64,000 nt of DNA from an uncultured Bacteroidales bacterium (lineage in GTDB: Bacteria > Bacteroidota > Bacteroidia > Bacteroidales > Bacteroidaceae). Below, one piece after another: positions 27,578 through 36,942 of the stretch; the first letter of the stretch is position 1; each line of letters opens with the position of its first letter. Below the pieces are notes generated by a model. It saw only the letters and a list, made by a program, of their open reading frames with translations, ran no database searches and was not told the DNA's origin. The stretch lies in assembly GCA_949297215.1 (NCBI GenBank), contig CASFRV010000002.1, forward strand, positions 1 to 64,000. The letters are read 5' to 3'. A program made the position numbers and the translations under genes.

Positions 27578-27649
27578 AATCAGCTGTTTTTACAGTGTTT
27601 TTTCCAAATCGGAGAGCCGGGCACGTGCGTTTCGGCCCGCTCTGCCCTG

Positions 27650-27657
27650 CGAATATA
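27650..27657 (-). promoter_or_regulatory. -7 box (TATATTCG) for the GYF/CD225-DUF2752 pair
   Basis: On the minus strand TATATTCG fits TAnnTTTG with one change, about 70 bases before the ATG at 27577. Confidence 0.5.
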
Positions 27658-27712
27658 GCGCTTTTATTCCGTAAACGGGCCACCGCGCCGCGCTTCTTTT
27701 CGTCGGAAACGT

Positions 27713-27745
27713 CAAAAAAAGGAGTTTTCCCGGCAGAAAACTCCT
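27713..27745 (-). terminator. terminator of the MFS gene
   Basis: AGGAGTTTT and AAAACTCCT around a 8-base loop; on the minus strand the stem is followed by seven T (27719-27713). Confidence 0.9.
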
Positions 27746-27776
27746 ATTACATATATAAAAAGCCTAAACGACGGCG

Positions 27777-28997
27777 CTACGCCCGCGGGGGACGCACGTC
27801 GGGCAGAAAGAGAGCGATGGCGCCGAGCAGGGGCAGCAGCGTGCTCACTTCGAAAACGAAGCCGATGCTCGTCTGGTCGGCCAGCCAGCCGAAAAAGGCC
27901 GACCCGATGCCGCCCAGCCCGAACATGAGGCCGAAGAACACGCCCGAGATGACGCCCACCTTGTCGGGCATCAGGTCGGTGGCATACACCAGGATGGCCG
28001 AGAACGCCGAGGCGATAATGAGTCCGCTCACGACGGCCGCGGCCACCGTGAGGCCCAGGCCCAGATGGGGCAGGGCGAGCGTAAAGGGCGCCGCCCCGAG
28101 GATGGAAAACACGATGACGTACTTGCGCCCGTAACGGTCGCCCAGGAAACCGCCCAGCAACGTGCCAACGGCCAGCGCGCCGAGAAAGGCGAACAGACAC
28201 AACTGCGACTGCACCACCGAGACGCCGAACTTCTCCATCAGGTAGAACGTGAAATAGCTCGTCATGCACGAGGTGAAGAAATACTTCGAGAAGATCATCA
28301 CGACCAATATGGCCATCGCGCCGCGCACCGTGCGCCGCGGCAGCCGGGCCGCGACCGTGGCGGCCTGCGCCCCCGGCCCGGTGCCACGGGCCAGCATGAG
28401 GCCGTACCAGGCGCCCACGCGCAGCAGGATGAGGGCCGCCAGCAGGGCCGCCACGCCAAACCAGCCCACGGCGCGCTGGCCGAAGGGGATGATGACGAGC
28501 GCCGCCAGCAGCGGGCCCACGGCGCTTCCGCCGTTGCCACCCACCTGAAAAATAGACTGCGCCAGGCTCTTGCGCCCGCCCGAAGCCAGCTGCGCCACGC
28601 GCGAGGCCTCTGGGTGGAACACCGACGAGCCGCAACCCACCACGGCCACGGCCAAAAGGATGGCGCCGAAGCCCGAAGCGCCCGCCAGGAGCAGCAGGCC
28701 CGCCAGCATGAAGCACATGCCTGCCGAGAGCGAGTAGGGCTGCGGATGGCGGTCGGCGTAAAGCCCCACAAAGGGCTGAAACACCGACGAGGTGAGCTGA
28801 AAGACGAGCGTGATGACGCCTATCTGGGCAAACGTGAAGCCGTAGCTGTCCTTCAAGAGGGGATACATGGCCGGGATGACCGACTGCACCATGTCGTTGA
28901 GCAGGTGGCAGAAGCCGATGGCAAACAAAACGGCGTAGGCCGTGCCCGTCTGCACGCGGGGGCGGCCTTTCAAGAGTGTCACAACCTTTCTGATCAT
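27777..28997 (-). CDS. MFS exporter, fosmidomycin-resistance-like
   Basis: A 12-helix major facilitator superfamily antiporter, 406 residues from the ATG at 28997. An upstream in-frame extension lies before the -7 box and is not coding. The opening TAYAVLFAIGFCHLLNDMVQS and the SVFQPFVGLYADRHPQ loop are typical of the Fsr (fosmidomycin resistance) branch; the GDRYGRK loop 8-9 motif is also present. The actual substrate cannot be read from the sequence. It is a single-gene unit with its own promoter and terminator. Confidence 0.88.
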   Translation of the reverse strand: MIRKVVTLLKGRPRVQTGTAYAVLFAIGFCHLLNDMVQSVIPAMYPLLKDSYGFTFAQIGVITLVFQLTSSVFQPFVGLYADRHPQPYSLSAGMCFMLAGLLLLAGASGFGAILLAVAVVGCGSSVFHPEASRVAQLASGGRKSLAQSIFQVGGNGGSAVGPLLAALVIIPFGQRAVGWFGVAALLAALILLRVGAWYGLMLARGTGPGAQAATVAARLPRRTVRGAMAILVVMIFSKYFFTSCMTSYFTFYLMEKFGVSVVQSQLCLFAFLGALAVGTLLGGFLGDRYGRKYVIVFSILGAAPFTLALPHLGLGLTVAAAVVSGLIIASAFSAILVYATDLMPDKVGVISGVFFGLMFGLGGIGSAFFGWLADQTSIGFVFEVSTLLPLLGAIALFLPDVRPPRA

Positions 28998-29030
28998 CTT
29001 TTCTTCTTCGTTTCTTACGCTTTGCGGGTG

Positions 29031-29038
29031 CAAAATTA
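29031..29038 (-). promoter_or_regulatory. -7 box (TAATTTTG) for the MFS gene
   Basis: TAATTTTG on the minus strand, 33 bases before the chosen ATG at 28997. Its position decides against the longer open frame beginning at 29087. Confidence 0.7.
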
Positions 29039-29074
29039 CGCAACGGCGGCCGTTTCCGTCGCCGCCAGGCGCAC

Positions 29075-29105
29075 AAAAAAGCCCCATCCCGGGCGGGGAG
29101 GGGGC
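29075..29105 (-). terminator. terminator of the pepD operon
   Basis: On the minus strand AGCCCC-CTCCCC... pairs with GGGGCTT, followed by six T (29080-29075). Confidence 0.8.
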
Positions 29106-29135
29106 TCAGTGGCTGCGGGCCGACCGGCCGGCGGC

Positions 29136-30593
29136 TCACTTTTGGGGTATGCGCTCCAACGTGGCCACCACGAAGCGCCAGTATTTGTCGACGCTGGGGA
29201 TGTGGCACCGCTCGTCGGGCGTGTGGGGCGAGCGCAGCGTGGGGCCGAAGCTCACCATGTCCATGGCGGGATATTTGGCGCCGATGACGCCACATTCCAG
29301 GCCGGCGTGAACCACCTGCACGTTGTTTTCGGCGTCGAAGAGGTCGCGGTAGACGTCCTTCATGAGGGCCACGATCTCGCTGTCGGGGTTGGGCTGCCAT
29401 GCGGGGTAGTCGCCGTCAAGCTCCACGCGCATGCCGGCCATTGCGAAGGCGCTTTCGAGCGTCTCGGCGCAGTTTTCGCGCTGGCTGTCGCACGAGGAAC
29501 GTATCAGGGCCTTGAACATGGCCTTGCCCCCTCCGATCTCAACGATGGCCAGGTTCGAGGAAGTTTCCACAATCGACGGGATGGCGGGGATGAAGCGCAT
29601 CACGCCGTCGTGACAGGCGCAGATGGCGTCCACCAGGTTGTCCTGTATCTCCTCGGGCACGAGCTGTGCGGGCAGCTGCGTCTCTTCGCAGGTGAGCGAG
29701 AGGGCCGTTTCGACCACGCCATACTCGTCCTTGAACGTTTCGGCCCAGTCGGCCACGGCCAGCTTAAACTCTGCCACGTTTTCCCCGGGCAGCGTGAGCA
29801 CCACCTCGGCATCGCGGGGGATAGCGTTGCGCATGTTGCCGCCCTGCCAGCAGGCCAGGCGCGCGGCAAAGTCGCGTATGGCGTCGCGCACGAGGCGCCC
29901 CATCAGTTTGTTGGCGTTGGCGCGTCCCTCGTTGATTTCCAGGCCCGAGTGGCCGCCGCGCAGTCCGCCGAGCACCACCTTGACGGCCACGTCGCCGGCC
30001 TCCACGTCGGTTTCGCGGTATTCCATCGTGGCGGTGAGGTTCACTCCGCCCGCCGAGCCGATAATCATGTCGCCTTCGGTCTCGTTGTCGAGGTTCAGGA
30101 GGATTTGTCCCTGCAACGTGTCGGCCGCCATGCCGTTGACGCCGCCCATGGTCGACTCCTCGTCGGCCGTGATGAAGCCTTCGAGCGGTCCGTGGCGCAG
30201 CGTGCCGTCCTCCATGACGGCCATGATGGCTGCCACGCCCATGCCGTCGTCCGAGCCGAGCGTTGTGCCGCGGGCCTTCACCCATTCGCCGTCCACGTAG
30301 GTGTCGATGGGGTCGGTCTCAAAGTTGTGAGTGCTCTCCTTGGTCTTCTGGGGCACCATGTCCATGTGGGCTTGCAGCGTGACGGTTTTGCGGTCCTCCA
30401 TACCCGGCGTGGCGGGCTTGCGCATCAGGATGTTCCCTGCGCTGTCCATCGAGGCCTCCACGCCTTTCTCGCGGGCCCAGTCGAGCAGGAATTGCTGTAT
30501 CTTGGCCAGATGGCCCGAGGGGCGCGGCACGCGCGTGAGCAGATAGAAGTTGCGCCAGACGGCTGCCGGCTGCAATTGTTGGATGTCGTTCAT
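29136..30593 (-). CDS. pepD: aminoacyl-histidine dipeptidase PepD
   Basis: A zinc-dependent cytosolic dipeptidase of the M20 family, 485 residues as expected. Metal-site motifs are visible: LQAHMDMVPQK (His and Asp), GSDDGMGVAAIMAVMED (bridging Asp) and ITADEESTMGGVNGM (catalytic and ligand Glu). The lid/dimerisation domain follows (about 190-390), and the last ligand His is in LRSPHTPDERCHI. The start ATG overlaps the stop of the preceding flippase-like gene (ATGA), so the two are translationally coupled. Confidence 0.95.
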   Translation of the reverse strand: MNDIQQLQPAAVWRNFYLLTRVPRPSGHLAKIQQFLLDWAREKGVEASMDSAGNILMRKPATPGMEDRKTVTLQAHMDMVPQKTKESTHNFETDPIDTYVDGEWVKARGTTLGSDDGMGVAAIMAVMEDGTLRHGPLEGFITADEESTMGGVNGMAADTLQGQILLNLDNETEGDMIIGSAGGVNLTATMEYRETDVEAGDVAVKVVLGGLRGGHSGLEINEGRANANKLMGRLVRDAIRDFAARLACWQGGNMRNAIPRDAEVVLTLPGENVAEFKLAVADWAETFKDEYGVVETALSLTCEETQLPAQLVPEEIQDNLVDAICACHDGVMRFIPAIPSIVETSSNLAIVEIGGGKAMFKALIRSSCDSQRENCAETLESAFAMAGMRVELDGDYPAWQPNPDSEIVALMKDVYRDLFDAENNVQVVHAGLECGVIGAKYPAMDMVSFGPTLRSPHTPDERCHIPSVDKYWRFVVATLERIPQK

Positions 30594-31612
30594 AGCTGTT
30601 CGTTATTAATTGGGTGTGAATATGCTTTCCCGTCTTTTCTCCTCATCAGCGTCAGGTCGGCCACGGCATAGGCGCCGAGCAGCACGACGAGGGCCGTCTG
30701 TATCGTGTGCACCACGAGGGCAAACATGACGGCCGGCGCCTCGGCCACGCCATAGAGCACGAGCATCGTCTTGACGGCGAAGTGCCACGGCCCGGCGCCG
30801 TTGGGCGTGGGCACCAGCACGGCAAACGAGCCGACGCAGAAGATGAGGAAAGCCGCTATGGGGTCGATCGAGGAGGTAAAGTCGAAGCAGAAAAACGCGA
30901 TGTAGAAGTGGAGATAGTAGGCCACCCAGATGGCCACCGAGTAGAAGAGATAGAGGGGCAGGTTCGTCACGCCCCGCAGCGACACGATGCCGGCCCAGAG
31001 GTTGCGCACCATGTCGCGCCCCTTGCTGAACACGGAGAAACGCCACAACAGCGTGGCCCCAAGCCCCAGAGCGGCCAGCAGGCAGACGGCTGTCACGAGG
31101 TAGCCCGTCGTTGTGAAGCGGTGGAAAAAGCCCGTCAGGTCGGTGCCCGTGGCGTCGAGAAAGCGCACGAAGACGGGCAGCTGCAAAAAGAAGGCCAGCG
31201 CCGTGAGCAGCAGCATGACGAGGCTGTCGACGAGGCGCTCGGTGACCACCGTGCCCAGCGAGCGGGTGAACGACGTGCCCTCGCACGTCTTGAGCGTGCC
31301 GCAGCGCGTCACCTCGCCCACGCGCGGGATGACAAGGCTCGAAGCATACGACAGGAAGATGGCGTCGACGCAGGTGCGCGTGCGCGGGCGCTCGCCCAGC
31401 GGCGCAAGGGCCATGCGCCAGCGCCATGCACGGAGCGTCTGCGGCAGGATGCCGAAGAGCAGCGAGAGGGCCATCCAGCCCCACTTCATTTCGTGGAGCA
31501 CGCAACGGAGGAGCTCGGCCCAGTCGGTGTCGCGGTACATCCACCAGAGGATGCCCAGCCCGAGGGCGAACGGGAACCCGATTTTCAAGAGTTTGACAAC
31601 GAGGCTTTTCAA
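30590..31612 (-). CDS. LPG-synthase-TM / UPF0104 flippase-like membrane protein
   Basis: 340 residues with about eight membrane helices and the PF03706-type layout (lysylphosphatidylglycerol synthetase/AglD membrane domain): FGILPQTLRAWRWRMAL early, FLSYASSLVIPRVGEVTRC in the middle and VPTPNGAGPWHFAVK near the end. Relatives move lipids or build lipid-linked products; the substrate here is unknown. The frame begins at a TTG (31612) after AGGGAAGAAG; no in-frame ATG lies upstream. First gene of a pair with pepD, divergent from rsmA. Confidence 0.85.
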   Translation of the reverse strand: MKSLVVKLLKIGFPFALGLGILWWMYRDTDWAELLRCVLHEMKWGWMALSLLFGILPQTLRAWRWRMALAPLGERPRTRTCVDAIFLSYASSLVIPRVGEVTRCGTLKTCEGTSFTRSLGTVVTERLVDSLVMLLLTALAFFLQLPVFVRFLDATGTDLTGFFHRFTTTGYLVTAVCLLAALGLGATLLWRFSVFSKGRDMVRNLWAGIVSLRGVTNLPLYLFYSVAIWVAYYLHFYIAFFCFDFTSSIDPIAAFLIFCVGSFAVLVPTPNGAGPWHFAVKTMLVLYGVAEAPAVMFALVVHTIQTALVVLLGAYAVADLTLMRRKDGKAYSHPINNEQL

Positions 31613-31641
31613 CGCTTCTTCCCTACCCGATTTTTTTAATA

Positions 31642-31649
31642 CCTTTGCC
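31642..31649 (+). promoter_or_regulatory. -7 box (TACCTTTG) for rsmA
   Basis: TACCTTTG matches the consensus. It implies a leader of about 190 bases before 31844 that is very GC-rich and full of complementary CCGGC/GCCGG runs. Confidence 0.6.
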
Positions 31650-31843
31650 GCGCCAAGACCGGCGGCTGCCGGCTCCGCGGCGGGCGAAGGGCGGGCTCAC
31701 CCGCCGCTCCCCGGCCCCGGGCCGGCCCGACCCTGCACAAAAGAGGCGCCGCTCCGCCGGCCCGCACGACGGGGCTCTGCGCCCCGCGCCCGGCTGACGT
31801 CGTGCCGCCCGCTCAGCACAGCAAAATTACTGAAAAAAAAGAT

Positions 31844-32662
31844 ATGAGCTCCGTACGCCCCAAAAAATTTCTCGGACAGCACTTCCTGACCGACCAACGC
31901 ACCGCCCGCGCCATCGCCGACACGGTGGACGCCTGCCCCGGCCTGCCCATACTCGAAGTGGGCCCCGGCATGGGGGTGCTCACGCAATATCTCGTGCCCA
32001 AGGGCCGCGAACTGAAAGTGGTGGAGATCGACTTTGAAAGCGTCGACTACCTGCGCCGCAACCACCCCGAGCTGGAAGAAAGCATCATCGAAGACGATTT
32101 TCTCAAGATGCATCTCGAACATACCTTCGGCGGGCGGCCGTTTGTGCTCACGGGAAACTATCCCTACAACATCAGCAGCCAGATCTTCTTCAAGATGCTC
32201 GACTACCGCGGCCTCATCCCCTGCTGCACCGGGATGATACAAAAGGAGGTGGCCGAGCGCCTGGCCGCCGCCCCCGGCTCGAAAACCTACGGCATCCTGA
32301 GCGTGCTCGTGCAGCTCTGGTACGACGTGGAATATCTCTTCACCGTGGAGCCGGGCGTCTTCAACCCGCCGCCCAAGGTGAGGAGCGCCGTCGTTCGCCT
32401 CACGCGCAACGCCACCGAAAGCTGCGGCTGCGACGAACGCCTGATGCGCCGCGTGGTCAAGGGCACCTTCGGCCAGCGCCGCAAGATGATGCGCGGCCCG
32501 CTGCGCACCCTGCTCGCACAGCTCGACGCCGAGCGGGGCCGCACGGCCGACCACACGGCCTTTTTGGCCCGGCCGGAGCTGACGCGCCGCCCCGAGCAGC
32601 TCAGCGTGGCCGAGTTTGTCGAGCTGACCAACGCCGTCGACGCCGAGTGTGGCCGCCCGTAG
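31844..32662 (+). CDS. rsmA: 16S rRNA dimethyladenosine transferase RsmA/KsgA
   Basis: Methylates two adjacent adenines in helix 45 of 16S rRNA, a late 30S maturation step. 272 residues from the ATG at 31844, which places VRPKKFLGQHFLTD at the start as in the family; an upstream in-frame ATG at 31802 is unlikely. Motif I is LEVGPGMGVLTQYL (SAM binding), motif IV is LTGNYPYNIS (the NxPY catalytic loop), and the C-terminal domain contains PPPKVRSAVVRL. Length and order are normal. It is a single gene followed by a terminator. Confidence 0.96.
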   Translation: MSSVRPKKFLGQHFLTDQRTARAIADTVDACPGLPILEVGPGMGVLTQYLVPKGRELKVVEIDFESVDYLRRNHPELEESIIEDDFLKMHLEHTFGGRPFVLTGNYPYNISSQIFFKMLDYRGLIPCCTGMIQKEVAERLAAAPGSKTYGILSVLVQLWYDVEYLFTVEPGVFNPPPKVRSAVVRLTRNATESCGCDERLMRRVVKGTFGQRRKMMRGPLRTLLAQLDAERGRTADHTAFLARPELTRRPEQLSVAEFVELTNAVDAECGRP

Positions 32663-32705
32663 CGCCGCCACAGCCGGCCGCCGCGCCACCGCCCCCCTCA
32701 CGGCT

Positions 32706-32743
32706 CCCGCCCGCCATGGCTCCATGACGGCGGGGGCCTTTTT
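32706..32743 (+). terminator. terminator after rsmA
   Basis: CCCGCC (32706-32711) pairs with GGCGGG (32729-32734), then GGCC and five T. Confidence 0.7.
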
Positions 32744-33401
32744 CGTGCCCCTCCGTCGCGGCCCGGGCCGGATAGTTTTCACCTTGTTTTAACACGGTGA
32801 GCGCGCCCCGCGCGGCTGCGGCCCGTCCCCACCACGGCTGCGCCCGTCCGAGGGGCTACTACGCAGCTCGCGGACGAAGCAAGGCCTGCTCGTTCATTTC
32901 CACGGCCTGTTGTGGCGTTTCCACGGCCTGTTGCAGAAAAAGCAAGGCGGCGAAACAGCGCTCCCCCGCCCCGATTCGGGGCCGAAAAGCGAAGGAAAGA
33001 GCAGCGCAGGCGACAAACAGAACAAAAACCACCCGCCGACAGCCACAGACCCCACACCCCGCCGCCGCAAAGCAGCTGTTAACAGAAATTCCGCGCGACC
33101 CGCGTTTCTTAAAATACGTATTGGTAAATGTAAAATCTACAACAAAACGTCGTTGCATCGATGCTCAAAACCACAACAGGTGTGCAGCTTTGTGTTTCTT
33201 CACACCTATTTCGCCCGGTCCCGCCTGTCATCATTTTTTGGAAAATGCGAAAGACATTTCCGCGGCCCCCACGGCGGGACGACCTCCCACAGGCCACGAT
33301 AAGACCGCAGGCCACGTCGGGGACAGGCCGCCGCACGCAGCGGGCATACAGCCTCGCGGCATCACCCTCGCCATATGGCACCGTACCTCAGCAGTACTGG
33401 C
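32744..33401. other. gene-free stretch before the second repeat cluster
   Basis: No credible gene on either strand. It holds a direct repeat, TTTCCACGGCCTGTTG at 32897-32912 and 32918-32933, an AT-richer island at about 33110-33180, and the phrase TCATTTTTTGGAAAA at about 33231-33245 that recurs almost unchanged at about 41921-41936 in the third cluster. Confidence 0.5.
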
Positions 33402-33618
33402 GGCCTCGAAGAGGCCGAGCTATCAGTAACCGCGGGTGAAGCGAAGCGGAACCCGCGGTACGCACACGCCCCTCACATATAGCCTCGAAGAGGCGTCTAT
33501 ACCACACGTCGCCAAGGGCATAACGACCTCTTCGAGGCCGACATCATCACCCATCACCCCACCTCGGGTTCCGCTGCGCTCCACCCGAGGTTACTCATAG
33601 CCCGGCCTCTTCGAGGCC
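33402..33618 (+). repeat. G-type nested-dyad repeat, copy 3
   Basis: Begins GGCCTCGAAGAGGCC, central hairpin CCGCGGGT...ACCCGCGG with loop GAAGCGAAGCGGA, inverted half with CCTCGGGT, ends CCTCTTCGAGGCC. Same length as copies 1 and 2. Confidence 0.85.
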
Positions 33619-33664
33619 GTCATGCCTCGCGGTCATCTTCCCCGCCGCACGGGAAGTCCGCCAC

Positions 33665-33750
33665 GTAGAGACGCTATTTATCGCGTCTCACCCGCTTGGG
33701 GCGCAGCCCCGCACCGACATTCTTCCCCGCCGCGCGGGCCATCATACCGC
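33665..33750 (+). repeat. S-type dyad repeat, truncated copy 3
   Basis: The left half is present with base changes (GTAGAGACGCTATTTATCGC). The right palindrome is missing and the sequence runs into an M-type-like CCCCATAGGG fragment. Confidence 0.65.
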
Positions 33751-33780
33751 CCCATAGGGTCGGTCCCCCGCAGCACTGGC

Positions 33781-33997
33781 GGCCTCGAAGAGGCCAAGCT
33801 ATCAGTAGCCGCGGGTGGAGCGAAGCGGAACCCGCGGTACACACACGCCCCTCACATATAGCCTCGAAGAGGCGTCTATACCCGAAGCCGCAGCGGGCAT
33901 AGCGACCTCTTCGAGGCCGACATCATCACCCATCACCCCACCTCGGGTTCCGCTGCGCTCCACCCGAGGCTACTGATAGCCCGGCCTCTCCGAGGCC
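33781..33997 (+). repeat. G-type nested-dyad repeat, copy 4
   Basis: Same plan; the closing palindrome is CCTCTCCGAGGCC, a compensating-looking change relative to the opening GGCCTCGAAGAGGCC. Confidence 0.85.
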
Positions 33998-34068
33998 GTC
34001 ACGCCTCTCGATCAACCTCCCCAGCTTAACCCACCTTTTGCTCCGCCAATATAGGATGCGGCTCGGAC

Positions 34069-34125
34069 GAGGCAAGGAAAAACGGGATTTTTCCTTGCCT
34101 CCCCTCTCGCCTTTCGCTATATTTG
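34069..34125 (+). promoter_or_regulatory. hairpin-promoter module for the TPR-GHL10 operon
   Basis: GAGGCAAGGAAAAA (34069-34082) pairs perfectly with TTTTTCCTTGCCTC (34088-34101) over 14 bp with a 5-base loop. TTG at 34095-34097 in the right arm is the -33 box and TATATTTG at 34118-34125 the -7 box, 20-base spacer. Confidence 0.8.
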
Positions 34126-34171
34126 CCACGGGAATGCGGCGGCTTGCCCTCCTTATATATAATGTATGCCC

Positions 34172-35110
34172 ATGAAACGTGTTTTTCCACTCCTGCTCCT
34201 CGTGCTGCTCGCGGCTGCGGCCACGGGGCGCGCCCAGACTGTCATCGACCTGAAGCGGGGGGGCGGCGTGCGCGCCAAAACGCTCGACGACTACAAGATT
34301 GAACATAAAACGCCGCGCGAACTGGCCATCGACTCGCTGGCCTACAACGACTGCCTGACGCGCGCCTTCAACGAGCTGCACCGCGACTCGCTCCACCTGG
34401 CGGAGGCTTACTTCAACCGGGCGCTCAAGCTGCGGCCCGAGGCAGCGGGCAACGGCGTCATTCGCCACAACCTGGGGCGCATCGCCATGGCGCGGGGCGA
34501 CCTGCGCGGGGCCATCGGCACATTTACCGACCTGCTGCGCGACGAACCGGACAACTACGACGTGCGGCTGGACCGCGCCAAGGCTTACCTTGAGCTGGGT
34601 AACGCACAGGGGGCGGCCGACGACTGCGACGTGCTCCTCGGGCGCGCCGAAAGCGACGGGCAGAAAAAGGAACTGCTCTTCCTGCGCGGCGCGGCGCGCT
34701 TCCAGATGCATCTCTATGCCGACGCGCGGCGCGACTTGGAGCAGGTGCTGCTCGTCGACGCCGACAACGGCAACGCCATCGTGCTGCTGGCGCTGGCCTA
34801 CGAGCGCGACGGACAGCCGCACGAGGCCGTGAACCGCCTGAGCCTGCTCTTGGAGGCGCAGCCCGACAACGCCGACGCCCTGCTGGCGCGCGCCGGGGTG
34901 GAGGCCCGCCTGGGGCAGGACGCGGCGGCCCGGGCCGACTATGACGCCGTGTTGCGCCTCACGCCCGAGGCGCCCGACGTGTATGTGGAACGGGCCCGCG
35001 TGCTCATCCGCCTGGGGCTCAAAGGGGCCGCCCGCAAGGACCTCGACACGGCGCGCGCCATGGGCGTGCCGGCCGTCTCGCTGCAACACTTATACCGCCT
35101 GACGAAATGA
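34172..35110 (+). CDS. secreted tetratricopeptide-repeat protein
   Basis: 312 residues from the ATG at 34172, with a signal peptide (VFPLLLLVLLAAAATGRAQ); an ATG two codons earlier is equally possible. At least six TPR units follow (about 60-300), e.g. AEAYFNRALKLRPEAAGNGV, AIGTFTDLLRDEPDNYDVRL and ARRDLEQVLLVDADNGNAI. TPRs mediate protein contacts; a periplasmic location is inferred. The stop overlaps the start of the GHL10 hydrolase gene (ATGA), so both are made together and may interact. Confidence 0.9.
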   Translation: MKRVFPLLLLVLLAAAATGRAQTVIDLKRGGGVRAKTLDDYKIEHKTPRELAIDSLAYNDCLTRAFNELHRDSLHLAEAYFNRALKLRPEAAGNGVIRHNLGRIAMARGDLRGAIGTFTDLLRDEPDNYDVRLDRAKAYLELGNAQGAADDCDVLLGRAESDGQKKELLFLRGAARFQMHLYADARRDLEQVLLVDADNGNAIVLLALAYERDGQPHEAVNRLSLLLEAQPDNADALLARAGVEARLGQDAAARADYDAVLRLTPEAPDVYVERARVLIRLGLKGAARKDLDTARAMGVPAVSLQHLYRLTK

Positions 35111-36843
35111 CCTACCGACGCTTTTTGCGGGCAGCCGCCCTGCTCGCGCTCACGACGTGCCTGCCCGCCGCCACGGCCGGGGCGCAGACGCCCGACGCGC
35201 CCCACCACGAGGTGAGGGCCGTGTGGCTCACGACCATTGGCGGGCTCGACTGGCCTTCGCAGCCCGCTACGACCGAGGCGGGGGCCGAACGGCAGCGGCA
35301 GGAGCTCTGCCGCCAACTCGACGCCCTGCAACGGGCGGGGTTCAACACCGTGCTGTTCCAATCGCGCATCCGCGCCACGACGGCCTACCCCTCGGCCATC
35401 GAGCCTTGGGACGAGGTGTTCAGCGGACGGCCGGGCGTGGCGCCGCCCTACGACCCGCTGGCCTTTGCCATAGCCGAGGCCCACCGCCGCGGCATGGAGC
35501 TGCACGCATGGGTGGTGGCCTATCCCGCGGGCAAGGTGGAGGCCGTACGGCGCCTGGGGGCGAAGGCCCTGCCGCGGCGCCACCCGGAGCTGTGCCGACG
35601 CAGCGGCGACCAGTGGATGATGGACCCGGGCGCACCGGGCACGGCGGCCTACATCGCCGGGCTCTGCGCCGAAATCGTGCGGCGCTACGACGTGGACGGC
35701 ATCCATCTCGACTACATACGCTATCCCGAGAAGGAAATACCCTTCGACGACCGCACAACCTACCGGCGCTACGGCCGCGGCGTGCCCCGGGCCGCGTGGC
35801 GGCGCGCCAACGTGACGCGCACGGTGAGGGCCGTGCGCGACAGCGTGAAAAGCCTCAAACCGTGGGTGCGCCTGAGCTGCTCGCCCGTGGGCAAGCACGC
35901 CGACCTGCCGCGCTATTCGTCCTACGGCTGGAACGCCCGCGACGCCGTGGCGCAGGACGCACAGGCGTGGCTGCAAGAGGGGCTGATGGACATGCTCTTC
36001 CCCATGATGTACTTCCGCGGCAACCACTTCTACCCCTTCGCCCTCGACTGGCAGGAGGCTGCCGGCGGGCGCCCCGTCGTGCCGGGCCTGGGCACCTACA
36101 TGCTCGCCCCCGGGCAGAAGGACTGGCCGCTGCTGACGCTGCGCCGCGAGATGAACTTTCTGCGCCGCATCGGCTCGGCGGGGCAGGCCCACTTCCGCGC
36201 ACGCTTCGTGCTCGACAACGTGAAGGGGGTCTACGGCTTTCTGGCCAACGACTTCTACCGGCAGCCGGCCCTTGTGCCGTCCATGACGTGGGCCGACAGC
36301 GTGGCGCCCGTCATGGCCGGGCTCTCCCTGCGGGCCGAGGGGCATGCGCTGCACCTCGCCTGGCCCCGGGCCACCGACCCGACGCCGGGCAGCGGCCTCA
36401 GCTACAACGTCTACCGCCTGGCCGCCGACGGACGCTTCCCCGAGGGGGCCCGCCTGCTGGCACGCGCACTGAAGGACACGGCGTGGAGCTTCGTGCCCCT
36501 GCCGCCCGGGCGCCACGCCCGCTACGCCGTGACGGCCGTCGACCGCTTCGGCAACGAGAGCCTCCCGGCCACGGCTGCCCTCCCGGGCGCCGCCCCGGCC
36601 CTGCGGCCCGTGCCCTTCGTCGGCGGCCGGCGCCTGGCCCTGCCCCGGGCCGACGCGGAATATGCCCTCATCACCGACGCTGCGGGACGGGCCGTCTGCA
36701 CGCTGCGCTACGACACGCTCGTGGCGCTGCCCCCTCTGGCCCCGGGCTTCTACGAGGTGCGCACGCTCAACCGCAAGGGCGTGTCGCACAAGGTGGCACG
36801 CTTCGGCACGGGTTTTCCCTTCACTAACGGCGACGCCCACTGA
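35107..36843 (+). CDS. GHL10 (DUF187) family glycoside hydrolase-like protein
   Basis: 578 residues with a signal peptide (LRAAALLALTTCLPAATAGAQ). The core (about 40-370) matches the glycosyl-hydrolase-like 10 family: EVRAVWLTTIGGLDWPS at the start, GFNTVLFQSRIRATTAYPS, GMELHAWVVAYPAGK, and DVDGIHLDYIRYP with acidic residues at the barrel end. A C-terminal Fn3-like region follows (about 400-490, LSYNVYRLAADGRF), then a short beta segment. Family members are thought to act on peptidoglycan or other glycans, but the reaction is not established. Coupled to the TPR gene; ends at a bidirectional terminator. Confidence 0.9.
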   Translation: MTYRRFLRAAALLALTTCLPAATAGAQTPDAPHHEVRAVWLTTIGGLDWPSQPATTEAGAERQRQELCRQLDALQRAGFNTVLFQSRIRATTAYPSAIEPWDEVFSGRPGVAPPYDPLAFAIAEAHRRGMELHAWVVAYPAGKVEAVRRLGAKALPRRHPELCRRSGDQWMMDPGAPGTAAYIAGLCAEIVRRYDVDGIHLDYIRYPEKEIPFDDRTTYRRYGRGVPRAAWRRANVTRTVRAVRDSVKSLKPWVRLSCSPVGKHADLPRYSSYGWNARDAVAQDAQAWLQEGLMDMLFPMMYFRGNHFYPFALDWQEAAGGRPVVPGLGTYMLAPGQKDWPLLTLRREMNFLRRIGSAGQAHFRARFVLDNVKGVYGFLANDFYRQPALVPSMTWADSVAPVMAGLSLRAEGHALHLAWPRATDPTPGSGLSYNVYRLAADGRFPEGARLLARALKDTAWSFVPLPPGRHARYAVTAVDRFGNESLPATAALPGAAPALRPVPFVGGRRLALPRADAEYALITDAAGRAVCTLRYDTLVALPPLAPGFYEVRTLNRKGVSHKVARFGTGFPFTNGDAH

Positions 36844-36864
36844 GGCCGGCGGCCCCGAGTACGC

Positions 36865-36918
36865 AAAAAGCGCCATCTGCCCCGCAACGTACAGACGTCG
36901 CAGGGCAGATGGCGTTTT
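36865..36918. terminator. bidirectional terminator between convergent genes
   Basis: AAAAAGCGCCATCTGCC (36865-36881) pairs with GGCAGATGGCGTTTT (36904-36918). Confidence 0.92.
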
Positions 36919-36942
36919 CGGCAGCGCAGGGCGGCAGGGGCC

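Noticed and set aside
28065..30671. 868-codon plus-strand frame across the MFS and pepD genes
   Set aside because: It spans two well-supported minus-strand genes and their intergenic terminator.
32859..33158. 99-codon minus-strand frame in the gene-free stretch after rsmA
   Set aside because: No homology recognised, no promoter box or ribosome-binding context, and part of it lies over a direct repeat.
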